DNA from: Batillaria attramentaria
Taxonomy: Eukaryota; Mollusca; Gastropoda; Batillariidae
NCBI GenBank assembly: GCA_018292915.2
Contig: JACVVK020000169.1
Span: forward strand, 488,501-552,500
Length of the DNA: 64,000 nucleotides
Direction of reading: 5' to 3'
Both the position numbers and the translations under genes were made by a program. Positions 12,401 through 26,003 of the stretch are shown here, in pieces. A model generated the notes under the pieces. It saw only the letters and a list, made by a program, of their open reading frames with translations, did not search any database and had not been told where the DNA came from. The stretch's first letter is position 1; every line of letters starts with the position of its first letter.

Positions 12401-12612
12401 GATGCACACTGATGTTTTGTTTGTACTGTACTGTAGCAGTCTTGTGTCTTGTATTAGTATTTAGATACTGACTTACCGACAGAAAGCTAGCCAGGCTGAA
12501 CGAGTTCGCTAGAGTGACTGAGTGGTCAACTTATGATGGGATCGTTTCTTGTACATTTTAAGTTCGGTACTTGTAACAGCCGATGCCGACCCAACTATAC
12601 CTACTGCCGGAC

Positions 12613-12620
12613 TTCTCACG
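12613..12620 (-). promoter_or_regulatory. CSL/Su(H) consensus match upstream of Delta
   Basis: CGTGAGAA on the minus strand fits the YGTGRGAA consensus for the Notch effector CSL/Su(H), about 640 bases upstream of the start codon and directly beside a GT/GA/GGT microsatellite. Several chance matches are expected in a window this size, so this is only a candidate. Confidence 0.2.
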
Positions 12621-12651
<31 letters not shown>

Positions 12652-12704
12652 AAAGAGAGAGAGAGAGAAAGAGAGAGAGGGGGGTGGTGGTGGTGGTGGT
12701 GGTG
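12621..12704 (+). repeat. (GT)n(GA)n(GGT)n compound microsatellite
   Basis: GT run to 12649, GA-rich run to about 12678, then GGT repeats. It lies about 640 bp upstream of the Delta start codon and could be a variable element near the promoter. Confidence 0.9.
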
Positions 12705-14164
12705 GAGAGAAGTCGGGTAGTACAGCTTGACTGCCAGTGATCAGCAGAAAGAGGCCAATGTCAAGGTGAACTGAATACATATTGTATTCAATACTGAAGA
12801 CCGACAGCCGCCTCTCAGTCTGTTTAGGACGGTACTGACACCGGCCATCATAACTTGACGAGAACACAGCAATATGCAGCAATATCGTCAGAACTCGGCG
12901 GCCTGTGCCTCGGATCTTACCTCCATAACGCCAGCATAATGCAAAATCTCCATAATGCAAAACTGATCTCCCCTGAGCCACTGAGTCAAAATGCACAGCA
13001 CACACGTGACATGTCAATGTAGGTTACTGAATCCGGTTGCGAGCGCCGTACGGTTTCACTGAATATCAACTTCAAACGATGCATACAGAATTAAGCACAA
13101 TTAACCCGAAGCAAGTTATACGAATGCATAACTGACTGAATACTTTCGCGGCAGTCAACGGTTCTCGGTGAAGCGCATGCGGCCAGGCTCCCTATACACA
13201 TGCATAATTAGTGAAAGCACTGAGCTACGCGGCTGCCTCAGCATCACCCCATCCCTCGTCAGCCACTCACAACTGTCGGCACCCTGCACTACACCGGGTA
13301 CCGCTCGAATCTAACGGGTCGCACGTGCCAAGTCTTTTGCTCTGGCATATTCACCGTCAGAAAGTGACCCATGCGGCTGAACACTGCTCAGCAAGTAACA
13401 CGGGGACCGCTAGCCAATAATTAGAAGTGTGTCCGTTACACCAGGCCCGTGTATCAAGTTAGTGAAAGGTCTGCAATCTCAGCAAAAAGCCGCAAACATA
13501 GCGCTTTTTTCAAGTGACCTGCGACTCCTTCGACTGTGCATAATCCAGGCAACTCTGTCACAGTTGTGGAGTTTTCAGCGCTTCGGGGACCCTTATAAAA
13601 CCAGAGCGTGAGTTTGCCGTGACATTATTTGGCTTTTGGTCAGTGCCTCGGAGCGAGACACATCGCTACAGTATCTAGCGGATGTTCAGTGCTGCACGAT
13701 CTTTCTCGCTCAGTGTCAAAACGCAAAATGAGCTGTGAAATCAGGCTGCCTTTGGCTCATATTGGGGTTTCAGGGACGCTGAAAACTTTGCAACTGTCAG
13801 TGACAGAGTTGACGGCTGTAAAAATTTTTCACACGTTTTGTCGAGAGCTTAGATCTTTAAGGGCAGAATCAGTGATCCCACAAATTATGACTGACAGTAA
13901 AGAACGACTTGAAATGGGACGCAGCCACGAGTAAAACAAACTAGTACAGCCAGACACGAACTGTGCAACTGTATCAAGTTATCTTCTGTAAAGTTCAAGA
14001 TTTTATAACTCGTGCAGCACGTTTTTAGTTACACAATTCAGCCCAGCACTCTTCTTTTTTTTTCAGTTTTCCCACGTTACGAGTACACATAGCATCTCTC
14101 TCTCTCTCTCTACTGGTTTCCAATCATCACGGATCGATTAAGCCTGTCACTGCACTACTGGCAG

Positions 14165-14275
14165 TGTATTTGTTCCATCCTGATCCTAACCATAAGCTGT
14201 GCTTGTTCCTGCACAGTAACTGATTCGTTTCAGTCTACAACTTGTACTGCAAGACATTTGTTTAAGCAAACCACT
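14165..14275 (+). repeat. Dispersed repeat, copy 1 of the ATAAGCTGTGCTT family
   Basis: Shares an ordered set of blocks with 21460-21580: TTGTTC near the start, CCTGA, then ATAAGCTGTGCTT, TTC, and a terminal GCAA(T/G)A...TTGTTTAA. Identity is patchy, so the copies are old. A (CT)n run lies just upstream. The family type is unknown; it could be a SINE 3' region. Confidence 0.45.
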
Positions 14276-15546
14276 GGCTGCAACAGCAAGACGTGCGAGG
14301 GAAACCACTGTATAAAAACAAGAACTTCAAATCACATTTCATTTTGTAAGATCATCCGCAGTGATATAAACTGTTACATGACTGTGAAAAATGACGAGGT
14401 GTGAGGAACTGTAATGAGGATCCCTCCTTTTAACTTTTACAATACGGAACGCCTGTAAGCTTCCGTGCCATCAGTCATTCGTGTAAACGCTGGTGAAAGG
14501 TAGAGTAAACTGTGGTAAGAGGTGCTTAGGTACAAACGTCCCGTCCCGGTAGGTAAAGGTAGACAGACTCTGAAACTATTCCCTGTGAGAATTACAAGAA
14601 AAATACCGTACCTGCCAACCCATGAAATGTGGAAGTTCCTGGTAAGTATCCATAGCCACTGTGCATCGGGCGAATCCACAAAATACTACACTCCTTGTCT
14701 CCTCATTCACTGTGCACTGCAGTCACTGTTTGTGTTGTTCCGCTCCTTAGATGAGCTAGCGATGCCAGCGGCTGACGCCTATTTTACGCTTTTGCATCGG
14801 GAAATTGCAGCAGTCGCACCAACACACAAACACGGGCAGCTCCACACACTGACAAGCCAAACTACGCTGCTGTATTCCACGGGGAGTGTTTCGCTCTCTG
14901 TATCAGCATGGAGTGAAGTACAGTACCCCAGCAAGGCCACACCACGACTGAGCGCGAAAACAGAGTTAGCGCATCCACTAGGGCTCTGATCAAAGCGGGA
15001 GAACTCTGTCTATTGTGAGACGTGAAAGGGGCCAGGTAGGGCGCCTTTGTTGTGGCCAGTCCCCCCTCCCCTCTTCTCCCTCCCCACCTGTCCACCCCGA
15101 CACGGCGGCGCACACCTGCTCAGTAGCCCCCGCCCACTGCACGTGTTCTAACTTCCATATATGGGCGAAGGGGCGCGTGCCACCTTGCAGCGGCGCGAGC
15201 CAAGTGCACCTGGTCGTGTGCTGTTATGTCCCCTTGTCAGTCCCTGGAGTGAAAGGGTTTCAGTGGAGGTAAAGACAGGAATTGTGCCACCTGTATTAAT
15301 GTCGCCTCTATGGTGCTTGGTGCGCGTAGTGGGACTGAGTGCAGGTATCTGCCTTCCGTTCGCTGCCTCTGCTACGCTTCAACGACCACAGTCACTGTGG
15401 AGTAAGACTGGAGACAGTCACTCACTGAGGTCGATTGACCAACAAGTTGTATGTCTAAAGTGTGACGAACAGTACTGAGGATAACTTCATCGAACACTGA
15501 CGCACTAAAGATTTGTAGCTACTGCCGGAGAGGCAGACTCACTCTT

Positions 15547-15582
<36 letters not shown>

Positions 15583-15595
15583 GGGGGGGGGGGGT
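15547..15595 (+). repeat. (GT)n(GA)n poly-G tract
   Basis: GT units, then GA units, then G15. Confidence 0.9.
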
Positions 15596-17477
15596 AACGT
15601 TTTCAAGTGTTAGAAAGTGTTAAAAAAAGGATTCGAGTTCTGGCCTAAGGAGGTTGGTAACCTGGCCAGTTCAAACGACAGACTTTATTCAGCCCCCCCC
15701 CCCTCCCTTTCCCCCCTGGTCCTCCGCCCCCACACACACATCAACTAGTGACTCCTCAACTCCAGCTGCTGGGCTCCCCTGGCCCCTCCCCCAATCCCCA
15801 ACCCCCCCCCCCCCCCCACTCTTCGTCCACCAACTTCGCCTGTGGTCACTGGGCAGCTGGGTTCAGTCACGTGACAGGCCACTATTGCAAAGTCAGTCAC
15901 ACTGTTAAGCGTATAGGTGACTCAAGTAGCATTCATACAGATGACATGAAATGTTCGCGCCAAATATGATTTACTGGCAGATGTCGCGGCATTTCAGAGC
16001 TAATTTCATGACACCTTAGCAAATCCTACACGTCACATAATTTGTCAAAACAAAAGACGTGAACCGGCAGGTGAGATAATTTGTCACAAGTTCCGATTCC
16101 GTGGAGCTGGGTCGGTTTATTCAGATCATTTGGTTTAAACAGTTTTTATTCACCTTGAACAAACAGAAAATACACCCACACAACTTCCACAATGCCGAGC
16201 ACAACAAGTTAAAAACTTATGAATGTGCTCATAAGTACAAGAAAACATTTGCGGCGGAGGCGTCAGACAAAGCATTTCATTTCAGATCATTTCATTTGCG
16301 ACTTTGATAAACGCAGGCATCAATGCGACAACTGCCGGAATGCGTTAGTTGGCATTAGAAGGAAAACTGACCCACCTGTATATTGAAAAAAATAAAATGT
16401 TTAAACAATTATATTGGCTGTGTCCTATAGCTGGACTGTTTAGACTTAAGACTGATGCGCAGTGAGCAGTTGTCTCACACTAACTCCTGCCCTCGCCCCC
16501 TTTCCACCCTACCCGTCATTCCAACATCCGTAGTCCGTGTATCGCATAACCTAACAGGACACGAGTGCTGCTACACAGACTTAACTTCAACAGGTGAATC
16601 AGTATCTCCCGCCACAACACAGATGGCCGGCGCAACCAGCACTCATTCCGGGATTACTGTCAATGTTGTGGTTGGCTCCTTTTTTTTTTTTTTTCTTTTT
16701 TAAACTGTACTGTACAGCGAGCAAAACAGTAAGGCCAGCTGCCGCACACGCCACAGTCCAAGGTCGCTACGTCTCCGCTGCAGGATTTTTTTTTCCTTCT
16801 CTCTCGGCACCGTTATGGAGTGAAGTTATGCGAGGCTGTGAGGCAAGAAAAGAAAGGGGGAGGGGCGCAAAGACAGCTGCGACGCGCAAGCGACCGAGAT
16901 CGGGAGGAGATGGGGGGGGGGGGGGGCACTGGCTGGGAGAGGTGAAGGCAGCAAGTTGTGAAAGAAGGCTCTCAACCCTCAGGCAAAGCGCGCGAAAAAA
17001 AAAAAAAAAAAAAAACTGAATTGCCAAGAAGACGCAAGAGCTGGCTTCTGTCTTCTTGAAGAGAAAAAAAACAGTAATTAGTCTGCGTAACAGGCAGCTG
17101 AAGCAATCCAGGACTGTGTCATAACACAAACTGGTGGGAGTAGGAGGGGAGGAGAAGATGGTATGCACACGAGTGACAGGTTCACCCACTATTACAAGTG
17201 CACGTATTGTGGCTTCAACCCAACAATGTTTCCGCCTCATAGTAAATGGTTGGCGAAGCAGGTGAGTAGCATCAGAGCGGACGAAAAGGAGAAGCCATCG
17301 CGGTCGATGAAATGGCGAATACACGTTTAACTAAATATCTGACAGTGTCATCAGACGCGTCACAGGCCTGATTAGGACATACACTGAAGGAGAACGGTTA
17401 GTTAGCTAGCTATTTAGGTCATATATATCAAAAATCTATCTGGTTTGAATAATAAACACGTTTCACTTATTTGTTCA

Positions 17478-17888
17478 TTTGGGCGGTCGGTGGTCTCAGT
17501 AGTGGTTAAGAGACCTGTCACCAATGCGAGAGGTCACGGGTTCGAGTCCTGCTCGGGGCACAGAATTTTTCCTTCTCGTATGTGGCACCGTTCATTCAGG
17601 CCGATCGTCGGGGGTTCTCTCCGGGTACTCCTGCTTCCTCCCCTTCTGCTTTGGAAATGTTCAGGCCACCAAATTTGAAAAATAAATGCAATTCTAAATC
17701 CCGAAATTTGAATAGCTGAGCTGACCCTTCGCACCACGTGATTGTAATGTGTTTATGTCAAGTGTGTGAAAAAATGCGTGTGATTCACGTGAGCGTGCGT
17801 GTTGGGTTCAGTTCGCGGCGCTTTGAGCCGATTCATGAAATTGGGTAAAGCGCCTATACAATACTCATTATTATTATTATTATTATAG
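17478..17888 (+). mobile_element. tRNA-derived SINE with (ATT)n tail
   Basis: Starts with a tRNA-like promoter: an A-box-like TGGTCTCAGTAGTGG and a B box GGTTCGAGTCC, in a frame resembling a tRNA arm set (17487-17560). It continues through a body containing ATTTGAAAAATAAATGC and ends GGGTAAAGCGCCTATACAA then (ATT)n. The GCGCC...ACAA-(ATT)n end is a 3' tail type shared by many invertebrate SINEs and their partner LINEs. It is unrelated to the main SINE of this window. No clear target-site duplication was found. Confidence 0.65.
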
Positions 17889-18359
17889 AGGTAGAAGATA
17901 GTCCGTAGTGCATGAGGTGTCTAAATTCTATAGAACAGATTTGACTCTTTCAACAAGCTCAGTAAAGATGCTGTCAGGGGGAACACCCCCAAAGTGTGAA
18001 ACTGTCCAGCCCTGTCAAGATGAAAAAGGTCGTTGTCTGACAGAAGAAAACAGACAAAAATGTCGGTTCGCTCAAGATAAGAACTAACCAAAACCATTTC
18101 AACTCGTCTCACTTGACGTGGGTAAATTCGTCTCTGGCGCTCCGGGCAGAATGAACAATTAGCTCTACGCCCAATACCCAGATACCACATTTTATTGCTC
18201 TGCGTGCCAGGTAACCATTGTTTCCAGTATCACTTTGCAAGTGGCCAGTTCCACCAGCACCTGCCACACGCCAACCTGGCACTCGATCTCTACTTAGCAC
18301 ACTGTGACGCAACCAACACTTCTTGTCAGCCTTATGTCTCATTATCAGCCCATGTGCGC

Positions 18360-18360
18360 G

Positions 18361-18444
<84 letters not shown>

Positions 18445-18558
18445 ATAATGGTGATGATGATGTATTTTGTATGTTTATTAGTGTAGCAAGGACAGACAGT
18501 AAGAGAGACCTGTGCGTCTATTATCTCATCCTTCAAAAATAAAGTTTCAGTCAGTCAG

Positions 18559-18591
<33 letters not shown>

Positions 18592-18592
18592 G
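18360..18592 (+). repeat. GT-linked repeat, copy 1
   Basis: Order: (GT)n at 18365-18441, a short spacer, TAGCAAGGACAGA, about 45 bases, then TTCAAAAATAAAGTTTCAG, (TCAG)n and (CT)n to 18592. Homologous cores occur at 27600, 29092 (reverse) and 41190 (reverse). The AATAAA followed by short tandem units is a common retroposon 3' tail design. The microsatellite looks like part of the element. Confidence 0.6.
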
Positions 18593-19285
18593 CGTGTTTG
18601 TGTGTGACAGTTCGAACACCTGATTAATCAAGTAGACACCAATTCTCACTAAACCCCGACACTAACGAACAAGCATCCACACCCCAGCTGTCAAAACTAG
18701 TTTCACTTCTTGTATCCACCATCTTCTAAACGGCTTTGGTACATTACTTACAACGCCGAAGGTGTCGCCTTCAGTGTAACAACAACCACAGCAAAAATAA
18801 CAACGACCATCCACAAGCAGTGCCTGTAGTGTTCTTCCGCAATCAACAGCCCAGTTGTTTTTGTCATCCCTCCCCCCTCAACCTCCTCGGTGATGTGTGC
18901 GACGCAGACCCACGAGTAAACTAATTGTGGTTGTTGTTTTTGCGTGTTGTCACCAGGTGGCGTTGTGTGTGGCTGTGTCACTAGCGCTGCACCTGGGGTG
19001 GGACTGGCAACGGAAACTCGATGGCTAATGAGATCACGCAGGTACGACGAGTGCCTCCACACGTCATCAAAAGACGAGGTGCCAGCATCACCGGGGCCTC
19101 TGCCGACACTTCCACGTGAAGTAGCGTGTGTGACAGTTCTCAATGATCGCCACTCAAGCATGCTGAAATTCACTCAGCTGTGTCGAAACCCAACTCTGAT
19201 GGTAACGATATCAAACGTGAGATGTTCAGTTCCTGCCAGTCTCTAACAACGCTGCTTTCTGCCGCTTCACCTTGCTGAGCAAGTA

Positions 19286-19294
19286 TCGCGCGCG

Positions 19295-19360
<66 letters not shown>
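19286..19360 (+). repeat. (CG)n(CA)n microsatellite
   Basis: CG units pass directly into about 29 CA units. Alternating purine-pyrimidine of this kind is prone to Z-DNA. Confidence 0.92.
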
Positions 19361-21077
19361 AACTCGCCCCGACCCCGCTGTGCTGCGCTAGAAAGTACTT
19401 ACTGTGTAATTAAAAACGTCCTAAAGATCTGTAATCTTTCAAATAAAACAAATTAAACTACATGCATAGATTGCAGGCAGCCTGCGAGTACCGGACAGCA
19501 TTGCCTTCCAGCAGAATGATACTGTCACTAGTAGACGTGTCACATAACACTGACTTTGGCCGGACACTTGAGGAGCCCACGCCGCTAACCAGCTGATACC
19601 GTGACACGAAAGGTGTGAAGCACAACAGGTAACGGAGAGGGTGCTAATTCCTGTAGACACCCATGTTTGGCCGGCCTAAGCCACTCACCATCGCGTCCCT
19701 CCTCTCAAAACTCTAGAGTAATAGACAGCGTGACATGCAGCACCGTCGGTTGGCTGATAAAGACTATTATGGGAGGCAATGTCACCACGATAGCTCACAG
19801 ATCCGCCGTACGAAACCGCAAGGTGTGGACAAACGAAGAAAAAATACTGAGTTTCCTACAGACTTGACCAGGCAGTGTTAAACGGAGTATCAGCAGCAGC
19901 AGCGGTGTCCACTACCAGCGTCTATTCCTCTGACGAGAAGGAAAATATTACCTGCAAAGCTTGATATTCCTTGGCAGGCGATTGCAATTCGATCAGAATG
20001 CTGATAGTCTCTGGTCCTTTCCAGACAGGTGGCAGCTGATAGCATGGACAACGGACCCTGGGACATACCACAGGCGCCAACAGTTCGGAAGCGATGTTCC
20101 CCTGTGACGGCCGCGACAAGAGATTGTGCGTTGCGCAAACCTGAGATCCCGTCAGTAAACAAAACCACACGGTCATCTACCGGCTTATGGTTTGGGCCGT
20201 CCGCTCCGTCACGTGATAAAGATGGCGTTTCCGCAGATCAGTGCGATCCGATTTGGTGTGCAGAGTTGAAATGCAAAGTGAATGGAGTCGCCTGTGGACG
20301 TTTAACTTCCTCCGTCTTTTGATCCAACAGTGCCCAGCATAAGTTGGTTTCTTTACTTGCTTTAAACCGTTTTTTTTTTTTTTTTTTTTGCAATACATTT
20401 CGTACAAATAAACAATTAGTGAGCATAACCAAGCACCGCCAATCCACTGGGCTGCGCTAGACCGGCTCTGTCAAGGAAGTAACATGTAACTAAAAATTGG
20501 TTTCTCTTCCAGACCAAAACAGCCTTGGGCGATATCTACCAGAAAGCATGTTTACTGGCACTGTACGTACTAGTACTCTCTGTACCCACTGCGCATAGTC
20601 CACGCAACGCTGTATTAGCAAAATAATAAAAATTTAAATGAAAAAAAGCTATTAGACAGGTTGATCACCTGTTTGTGACAGTGTACACCATAGTACTGTG
20701 CTTGCGGTAGACAGTATTCTGTGAATAGTGTTATGTGGAACGTACAATTTACAGGAGGTGAAATCTGTAGTTCAGGCAGGCGCCGAGCGTCCCAAATATG
20801 CCATCACAATTGGCGATGTTGTTTAGTTTGTGGGTGGAGCCATTTCGCCAAATGTCACATTTCCACCCACGAAAAAAAAGAGTTACGTAATCTGCCGTTG
20901 GTATGTACGTGTAATTACTCAGTCTTGCCTACAACTGGCATTTATCTCAATCGCTGCTAGTCATCAGAATCATTAGTACACTTGTGGGGCGAGAGGCAGA
21001 GTTGACGGGCAGTGTGGGAAACAAACACGCATATAACCTCGATCGCTTAAAAGAATAAACCAGAGAGTATGCTGTTT

Positions 21078-21078
<1 letters not shown>

Positions 21079-21144
<66 letters not shown>
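21079..21144 (+). repeat. (GT)n microsatellite
   Basis: About 33 GT units; a second GT tract follows at 21289-21340. Confidence 0.95.
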
Positions 21145-21146
<2 letters not shown>

Positions 21147-21309
21147 TGCGTAGTGCGTGTATGTGCTACCAACTGAAAGGCCGGCCAACAGGTTTATATT
21201 TCGCTTGTCTACAGTACATTTTCAGCCTGTTTAGAGAGTATTGCCTGCATGAGTTGTCTCCCTTGCCGCAACAAGCACGCATTTTTCGTGTGTGTGTGTG
21301 TGTGTGTGT

Positions 21310-21341
<32 letters not shown>

Positions 21342-21454
21342 CACACTGTGAGTACACATAGCCCCCCCCCCTCCCTCTCTCCCCCCACCCCTCTGTAGTC
21401 TTAATTTACCGTAATTACGTATGGATTTAGTCTGTAATTGCAATATTGTCACAA

Positions 21455-21582
21455 TGTACTGATTTGTTCTAACCTGAGCATTACGATAAGCTGTGCTTAT
21501 TCATACTCATTCAGAGTCATTGTTACGTCAGTGTCGACACTGGCAAACCTGTATTGCAATAAACTTGTTTAAACTAATCAAA
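21455..21582 (+). repeat. Dispersed repeat, copy 2 of the ATAAGCTGTGCTT family
   Basis: Second copy of the repeat at 14165-14275, ending GCAATAAACTTGTTTAA. It lies downstream of the (GT)n and GTGT/C-rich tracts at 21079-21144 and 21289-21380, a microsatellite-plus-core arrangement also seen in another family in this window. Confidence 0.45.
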
Positions 21583-24500
21583 GTGTATGACTGTGCTCAC
21601 GCTGTTTGGCGGCCTGGAGCTGCAAAATGGTTTTCTCTGTGGGCCAGTCAGTCCGACCACTAACATATGTAATCAGATACTGTACATTACTGTATACATG
21701 TATTACGTCGGTTAAAATATTCTGGTAAACCACACTTTATCACCACGACAAGTTCTGCAATAGTGTGTGCTTGCCGTTCTATCATACGTTCCTGCAACAC
21801 CAAATAACGACGCAATAATGAAAGAAGAAACAAGCAGACACTTTCGTACGTCACAGACAACAACATCACAATTCTAAAGAAACATCGTCCCATCTTCAAA
21901 TGTAAATCAAAAACTGTCTGGTGTTTTCACGGCCGCCGGACTGACAGCAACATGACAGTCCGAAGCCGTTTCGTAACCACTTTGGTACATTCCTACAGGT
22001 CTACTGACTGCCAAGCCAGTGTAGTAGAAACCGGTGTAAACCTACTGAGGACACACCGGCTTTGACTGAGGACAAGTACGGGGAACTAACAGGTGCGGTA
22101 AAGACACCTGGCGAGAAGTTTAAGTTTGAATCCCAACGGATAGGTAGAACACACTCAGCCGCTGGTGGCCGGGACAAGACGGAAAGGCAGTAGTGGGGTG
22201 GGGATGGGGGCCGGCGGGACTGATGTGGGGAGACCCCGGGCTGAAAGCTTTCTGTTGGTTGGCACCTCACCACCTGGCCACACGCGTGAGTGGCTGTTGA
22301 CCGGTCAGGTAAAAAAGAGGTAGAAAAAAGAACGATTATCAAAAAAAGGTTTTAATTTCGGCTTCGTTTCCCGACACGGGCCGGGCTCGTGTCGTCTGCA
22401 ATTTCCCGCCAATTGACGATTCATTTGCATATAGGTGTACGCACGGCGCTCGCGCGCCTCAGTCGCTGGCTCTGATTGTAACCACAGAGCTAAAAAGGTC
22501 ATGAACGTCGTAGCGACTGCGTCACCGGCATTCCGTTCATCGGCGGATAACTCAGCTAGCTCTGTGCCGGCAGCGTACGCTAACAGGTCAACGTAATAAA
22601 AACGGTTCTAAGAGGCAGGATGGGGGCTGTGAAGAAAAGAAGGCGGAAAGTACCACAGGGGGGCTACACTTGTTTCTTAACTCAAGTCTTGAACAGGTCC
22701 ATGCTATTCGTTTGAACACAGGTTACGTTACTCCTGCACCTTGCTCCCTCTGTGGCAGCGTCGTGTTTACCGGTGCGATATGCTTGTTGCTGCGTTCAAA
22801 CGCAACCGTGCCCGAGCTGGCCTCTCCCTGTCGCGTGCGGCCGGTCTTCGGTCGGGCCACAGGTATAGGTGACGGCACAGGGCACGGCTCTGTTTTCTGA
22901 ACTCTTTGTTCATGTCTGCTTTTCCTGCGCGTCCTATTATGCATTCATCCCTCACAATCGCTTGTTGGGTTAATGCTTTAAACATGACTGTCTTCCATAC
23001 AAATCCCCCCCCCCTCACCTTACTTCCTCCACAAACTGAGCACCCTTCCCTTCCCCTTCAGTTCTGGCCTCCTTTTCCTAAGTTGCACGTACAAATTATC
23101 ACACGTGGCGGGTTTTCAGTGGCTGTGCCCGAAGGCAGGTGCAGAGATCCTGTACGGTGGTGTTTTTTGACTGTTAGAACTGAAATCAGTTCAAAATGTG
23201 AAACTCAGCCCCGCCCTCAACCTATTCTGTTATTGTGGCATCGGGTGGGTTACAGGTGCGTGTTGAAATTTTGTAAGGTGCTTGTGGCGGGGTGACAGGA
23301 GAGGGGCGAAAGAGAGAGAGAGAGCGAGACCTGTGCACTTTACTGATTTTGCCGGCGAGATACCTTGAAAGTTACATTGTAAACACTGGCGAACGTTGTC
23401 TCCCCCCCCCCCCCAAAAAAAAAAAAAAAAAAAATCGCAGCGCAGACAAGGGGGAAAAACCAAACCCCGATGTAAACGAGAAAACAACGACAACAAAAGT
23501 ACAAACTGGGTGATAAAAGGGAGTAAGGACTGAAAAGCGGAGAGTGACTTCACTGAGAGGGAGAAAAAGGGGGGGTTGGGGGTGGGGTTAAGAAGAAAAA
23601 TAATGTCCTAGATTTGCTTCAGTACTTCATCTTGTAACAGCGTCTTCACACACTCAGCCGTACCATCAGTGACTAAGCCAGTGGAGGCCGCCAGTAAGTA
23701 AGTGAAAAGGAGACTATTAACTCCGTGTTTACCGCTCATCCTTTTCTCCCTGTACTCTTAACACATCTGGAACCTTTTTTTTAGCCGACCAGGAGAGTAA
23801 TGGCTTCAAGAATTAAACTCGTCTCCATTTTTTCTGGAACTGTATCTTTGCCACATGGGGTGGGAGGGGGCCCGGGAGGGGTGGGGTGGGTTACAGACAC
23901 GTCACAGTTCGTCTGTACACGTGCCAGAAACGGCCGTGGTGAAATCTCTTACGGATGCCAGATTGGAGAAAAAGGGGTTAGAATTTATGAAGAAGGGTTG
24001 CAGTTTTTGTGTTTATTGTTAAGCCAGTAAAACCTGCACGCAAAACAACAACTTGTGACAACAAACGAACAACAACAACAACAAAAACTTCACACTGGGT
24101 CACCGCAATCAAAGTCGACGTGCTGCTAATTCAGTGTACGCGTTATGACAGTCATAACTGACGCGTACCAAGTTAATATTGTTTTCATTACCGGTATAAG
24201 CAGTGGCTAGTCTGTGATCTGTATACGAAATACCTCAGAGGCTGATTTTGGTTTTAGTTCTACTGATGTGTGTGTGTAGAACTGTTGGTCTCAATGTGAT
24301 CTCTCTCTCTCTCTTTATCTCTCTCTCTCTCTCTCTCTCAGAGCCTGTGACTCACGCAAGCGTGATATGACAAGGAGACCCCACAAAAAAAGTCGACCCA
24401 GGACTGAGGGTAGCCGGACTGCGGTGAAATTGGCGGCAAGTTTCAAGTTGCCTGCGGCACGCGCCGGTCGCGTGTGGCCTGCCCATCACTCGGCCTTCTA

Positions 24501-25805
24501 CCCTGAGCTAGCCCCGCCCCTCCCAGTCCCAGCTTTGTCCAGGTCACTGCGCTCATACATACACACGTATCTCCAAAGATCTTGACTGGAAACAGATGTC
24601 AAACGGGACCTTGCAAAAGGTGTGAAATTAACCCTCACTTCAAGTATGTACAGCAGTACTGACTTGCAGCATGCTTTCAGAACTTGACTAGGTTTCGTTG
24701 TACTACTGGACGGCAGCGGTAAAACTAAATTAATAAACTGACGTTTCAGGTTTCAGTGGATTATGTTCGTTATGGCTAACCGGTATTATACCGGCGCTGT
24801 TTAAGAAATAGTAAAGCTGTGACATGATGTCACACCGACCTTTCAGCAAACTGAACAGTGCGTGTGCACTACAGAATCACTCAGTGCCTGTGCACCGAAC
24901 GGCTACGGGTACTGGATAGTACTCGTATTATGAAACAGTACCTGTCGCCACCCATCCGAACTCCCGTTTATGTCGAGTCGTACAGCTACAACAGCTGTGA
25001 GAACTCTATAAACTACTAATATAACTGTTCAGCAGGACACCGACGAACAATGACCATGCCGGCCATAAAATGTAAATTGACCTATAACTTGAAGGGGTTT
25101 CCATGAATGACAGCCATGAAGTCCCCGGATTTTCATTTGCAACAACCTGTGCTGACGCTGCTAGGTGAGTGAGACATGTAGTACCGTTACACCCCGCTAC
25201 ATCTCGTAAGCTGAAATGATGCCGTGACGTAGTCAGAGCCAGACATCTGTGACGATCGGCAGTAAGGGTGGAAGGGGGGCCCGGGGGGGGGGGGGGAATC
25301 GAGAGGGGTTTTAAGATTTGGTAGTCGGGTAGATGGCGCGCTACAGGCTGGGTGGACACTGGTTTAGCCCGACATCTGGCCACCGGGTGGACTCAAACCA
25401 GACACACAGACAGACAGACAGACAGACCGGCACACACGACAGCTGCGCTAGCCGCCCATTTCAGTTGGAGAAGGGGGTGGAGAAGTGAAGCTTGGGTCCT
25501 GCCCGAGACACTAAGAGGCCACAGCCGACCCTCAACAGTTGTTCGCTGATCCTTTTCTCTCCGTGGTCAGCGTGTCTTCAGACAAGCTCAGCCGGCAGCA
25601 GCACCGCAACAGGTTTCTGTCCAGGCTGTGGCACCATCAGTGTCCAGCAAGCAGTACCTATATAAAGCCATCTAGCAGCCTCACCAGTTCACTGTACCAT
25701 CACAGCGTATCTGAAGGACTTTCGGGTGGAACATGACTGTAAATTGGGACCATTGTTTTCATATACTATCTCTAGGAGCGATATGCTATATCCTGTGTCA
25801 GTACA

Positions 25806-26003
25806 GGGGAGCCGGGATAGCCGAATGGTAGAGTGCTCGACTTTCAATGCTTGGGTCAGTCGTGAGTTCGAATCCCGGCTGGGGCCAAGTATTTGTGTTG
25901 GCCTTTTCTCTCGTTACCCCATCTTTGATATCACCCTTACCGCATGGTGGAAAAGGACGTTAAACTCCCAAACACCCAGCCACCCACTCACTCACCCCCT
26001 TTC
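25806..26003 (+). mobile_element. tRNA-SINE, subfamily A, copy 1
   Basis: Full-length copy of the window's main SINE: head GGGAGCCGGGATAGCCGAA, anticodon-loop region GACTTTCAATGC, B box GAGTTCGAATCCC, body AGTATTTGTGTTGGCC...GATATCACCC, then AAAAGGACGTTAAACTCCC and a (CACC)n-type tail. Short direct repeats GTCAGTAC (25797-25804 and 26004-26011) fit a target-site duplication. Confidence 0.85.

Larger units (their letters stand above)
12400..17477. other. Upstream flank, no gene seen
   Basis: No exon with recognisable homology. Holds a (GT)n(GA)n(GGT)n compound microsatellite (12621-12704), one degenerate copy of a dispersed repeat (14165-14275), a (GT)n(GA)n-G tract (15547-15595), a C-rich stretch (15690-15820), poly-T (16680-16701) and poly-A (16995-17015). 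Open frames across these are driven by low-complexity DNA. Confidence 0.6.
17889..25805. other. Upstream flank, no gene seen
   Basis: Apart from the repeats listed separately, I recognise nothing coding. It includes GC-rich short hairpin potential at 22372-22394 (CGACACG / CGTGTCG arms), a C14-A20 junction at 23403-23433, CT runs at 24301-24339 and a G15 tract near 25282-25296. Confidence 0.55.

Noticed and set aside
17487..17560. Functional tRNA gene
   Set aside because: Arms pair poorly and it is followed directly by a retroposon body and (ATT)n tail.
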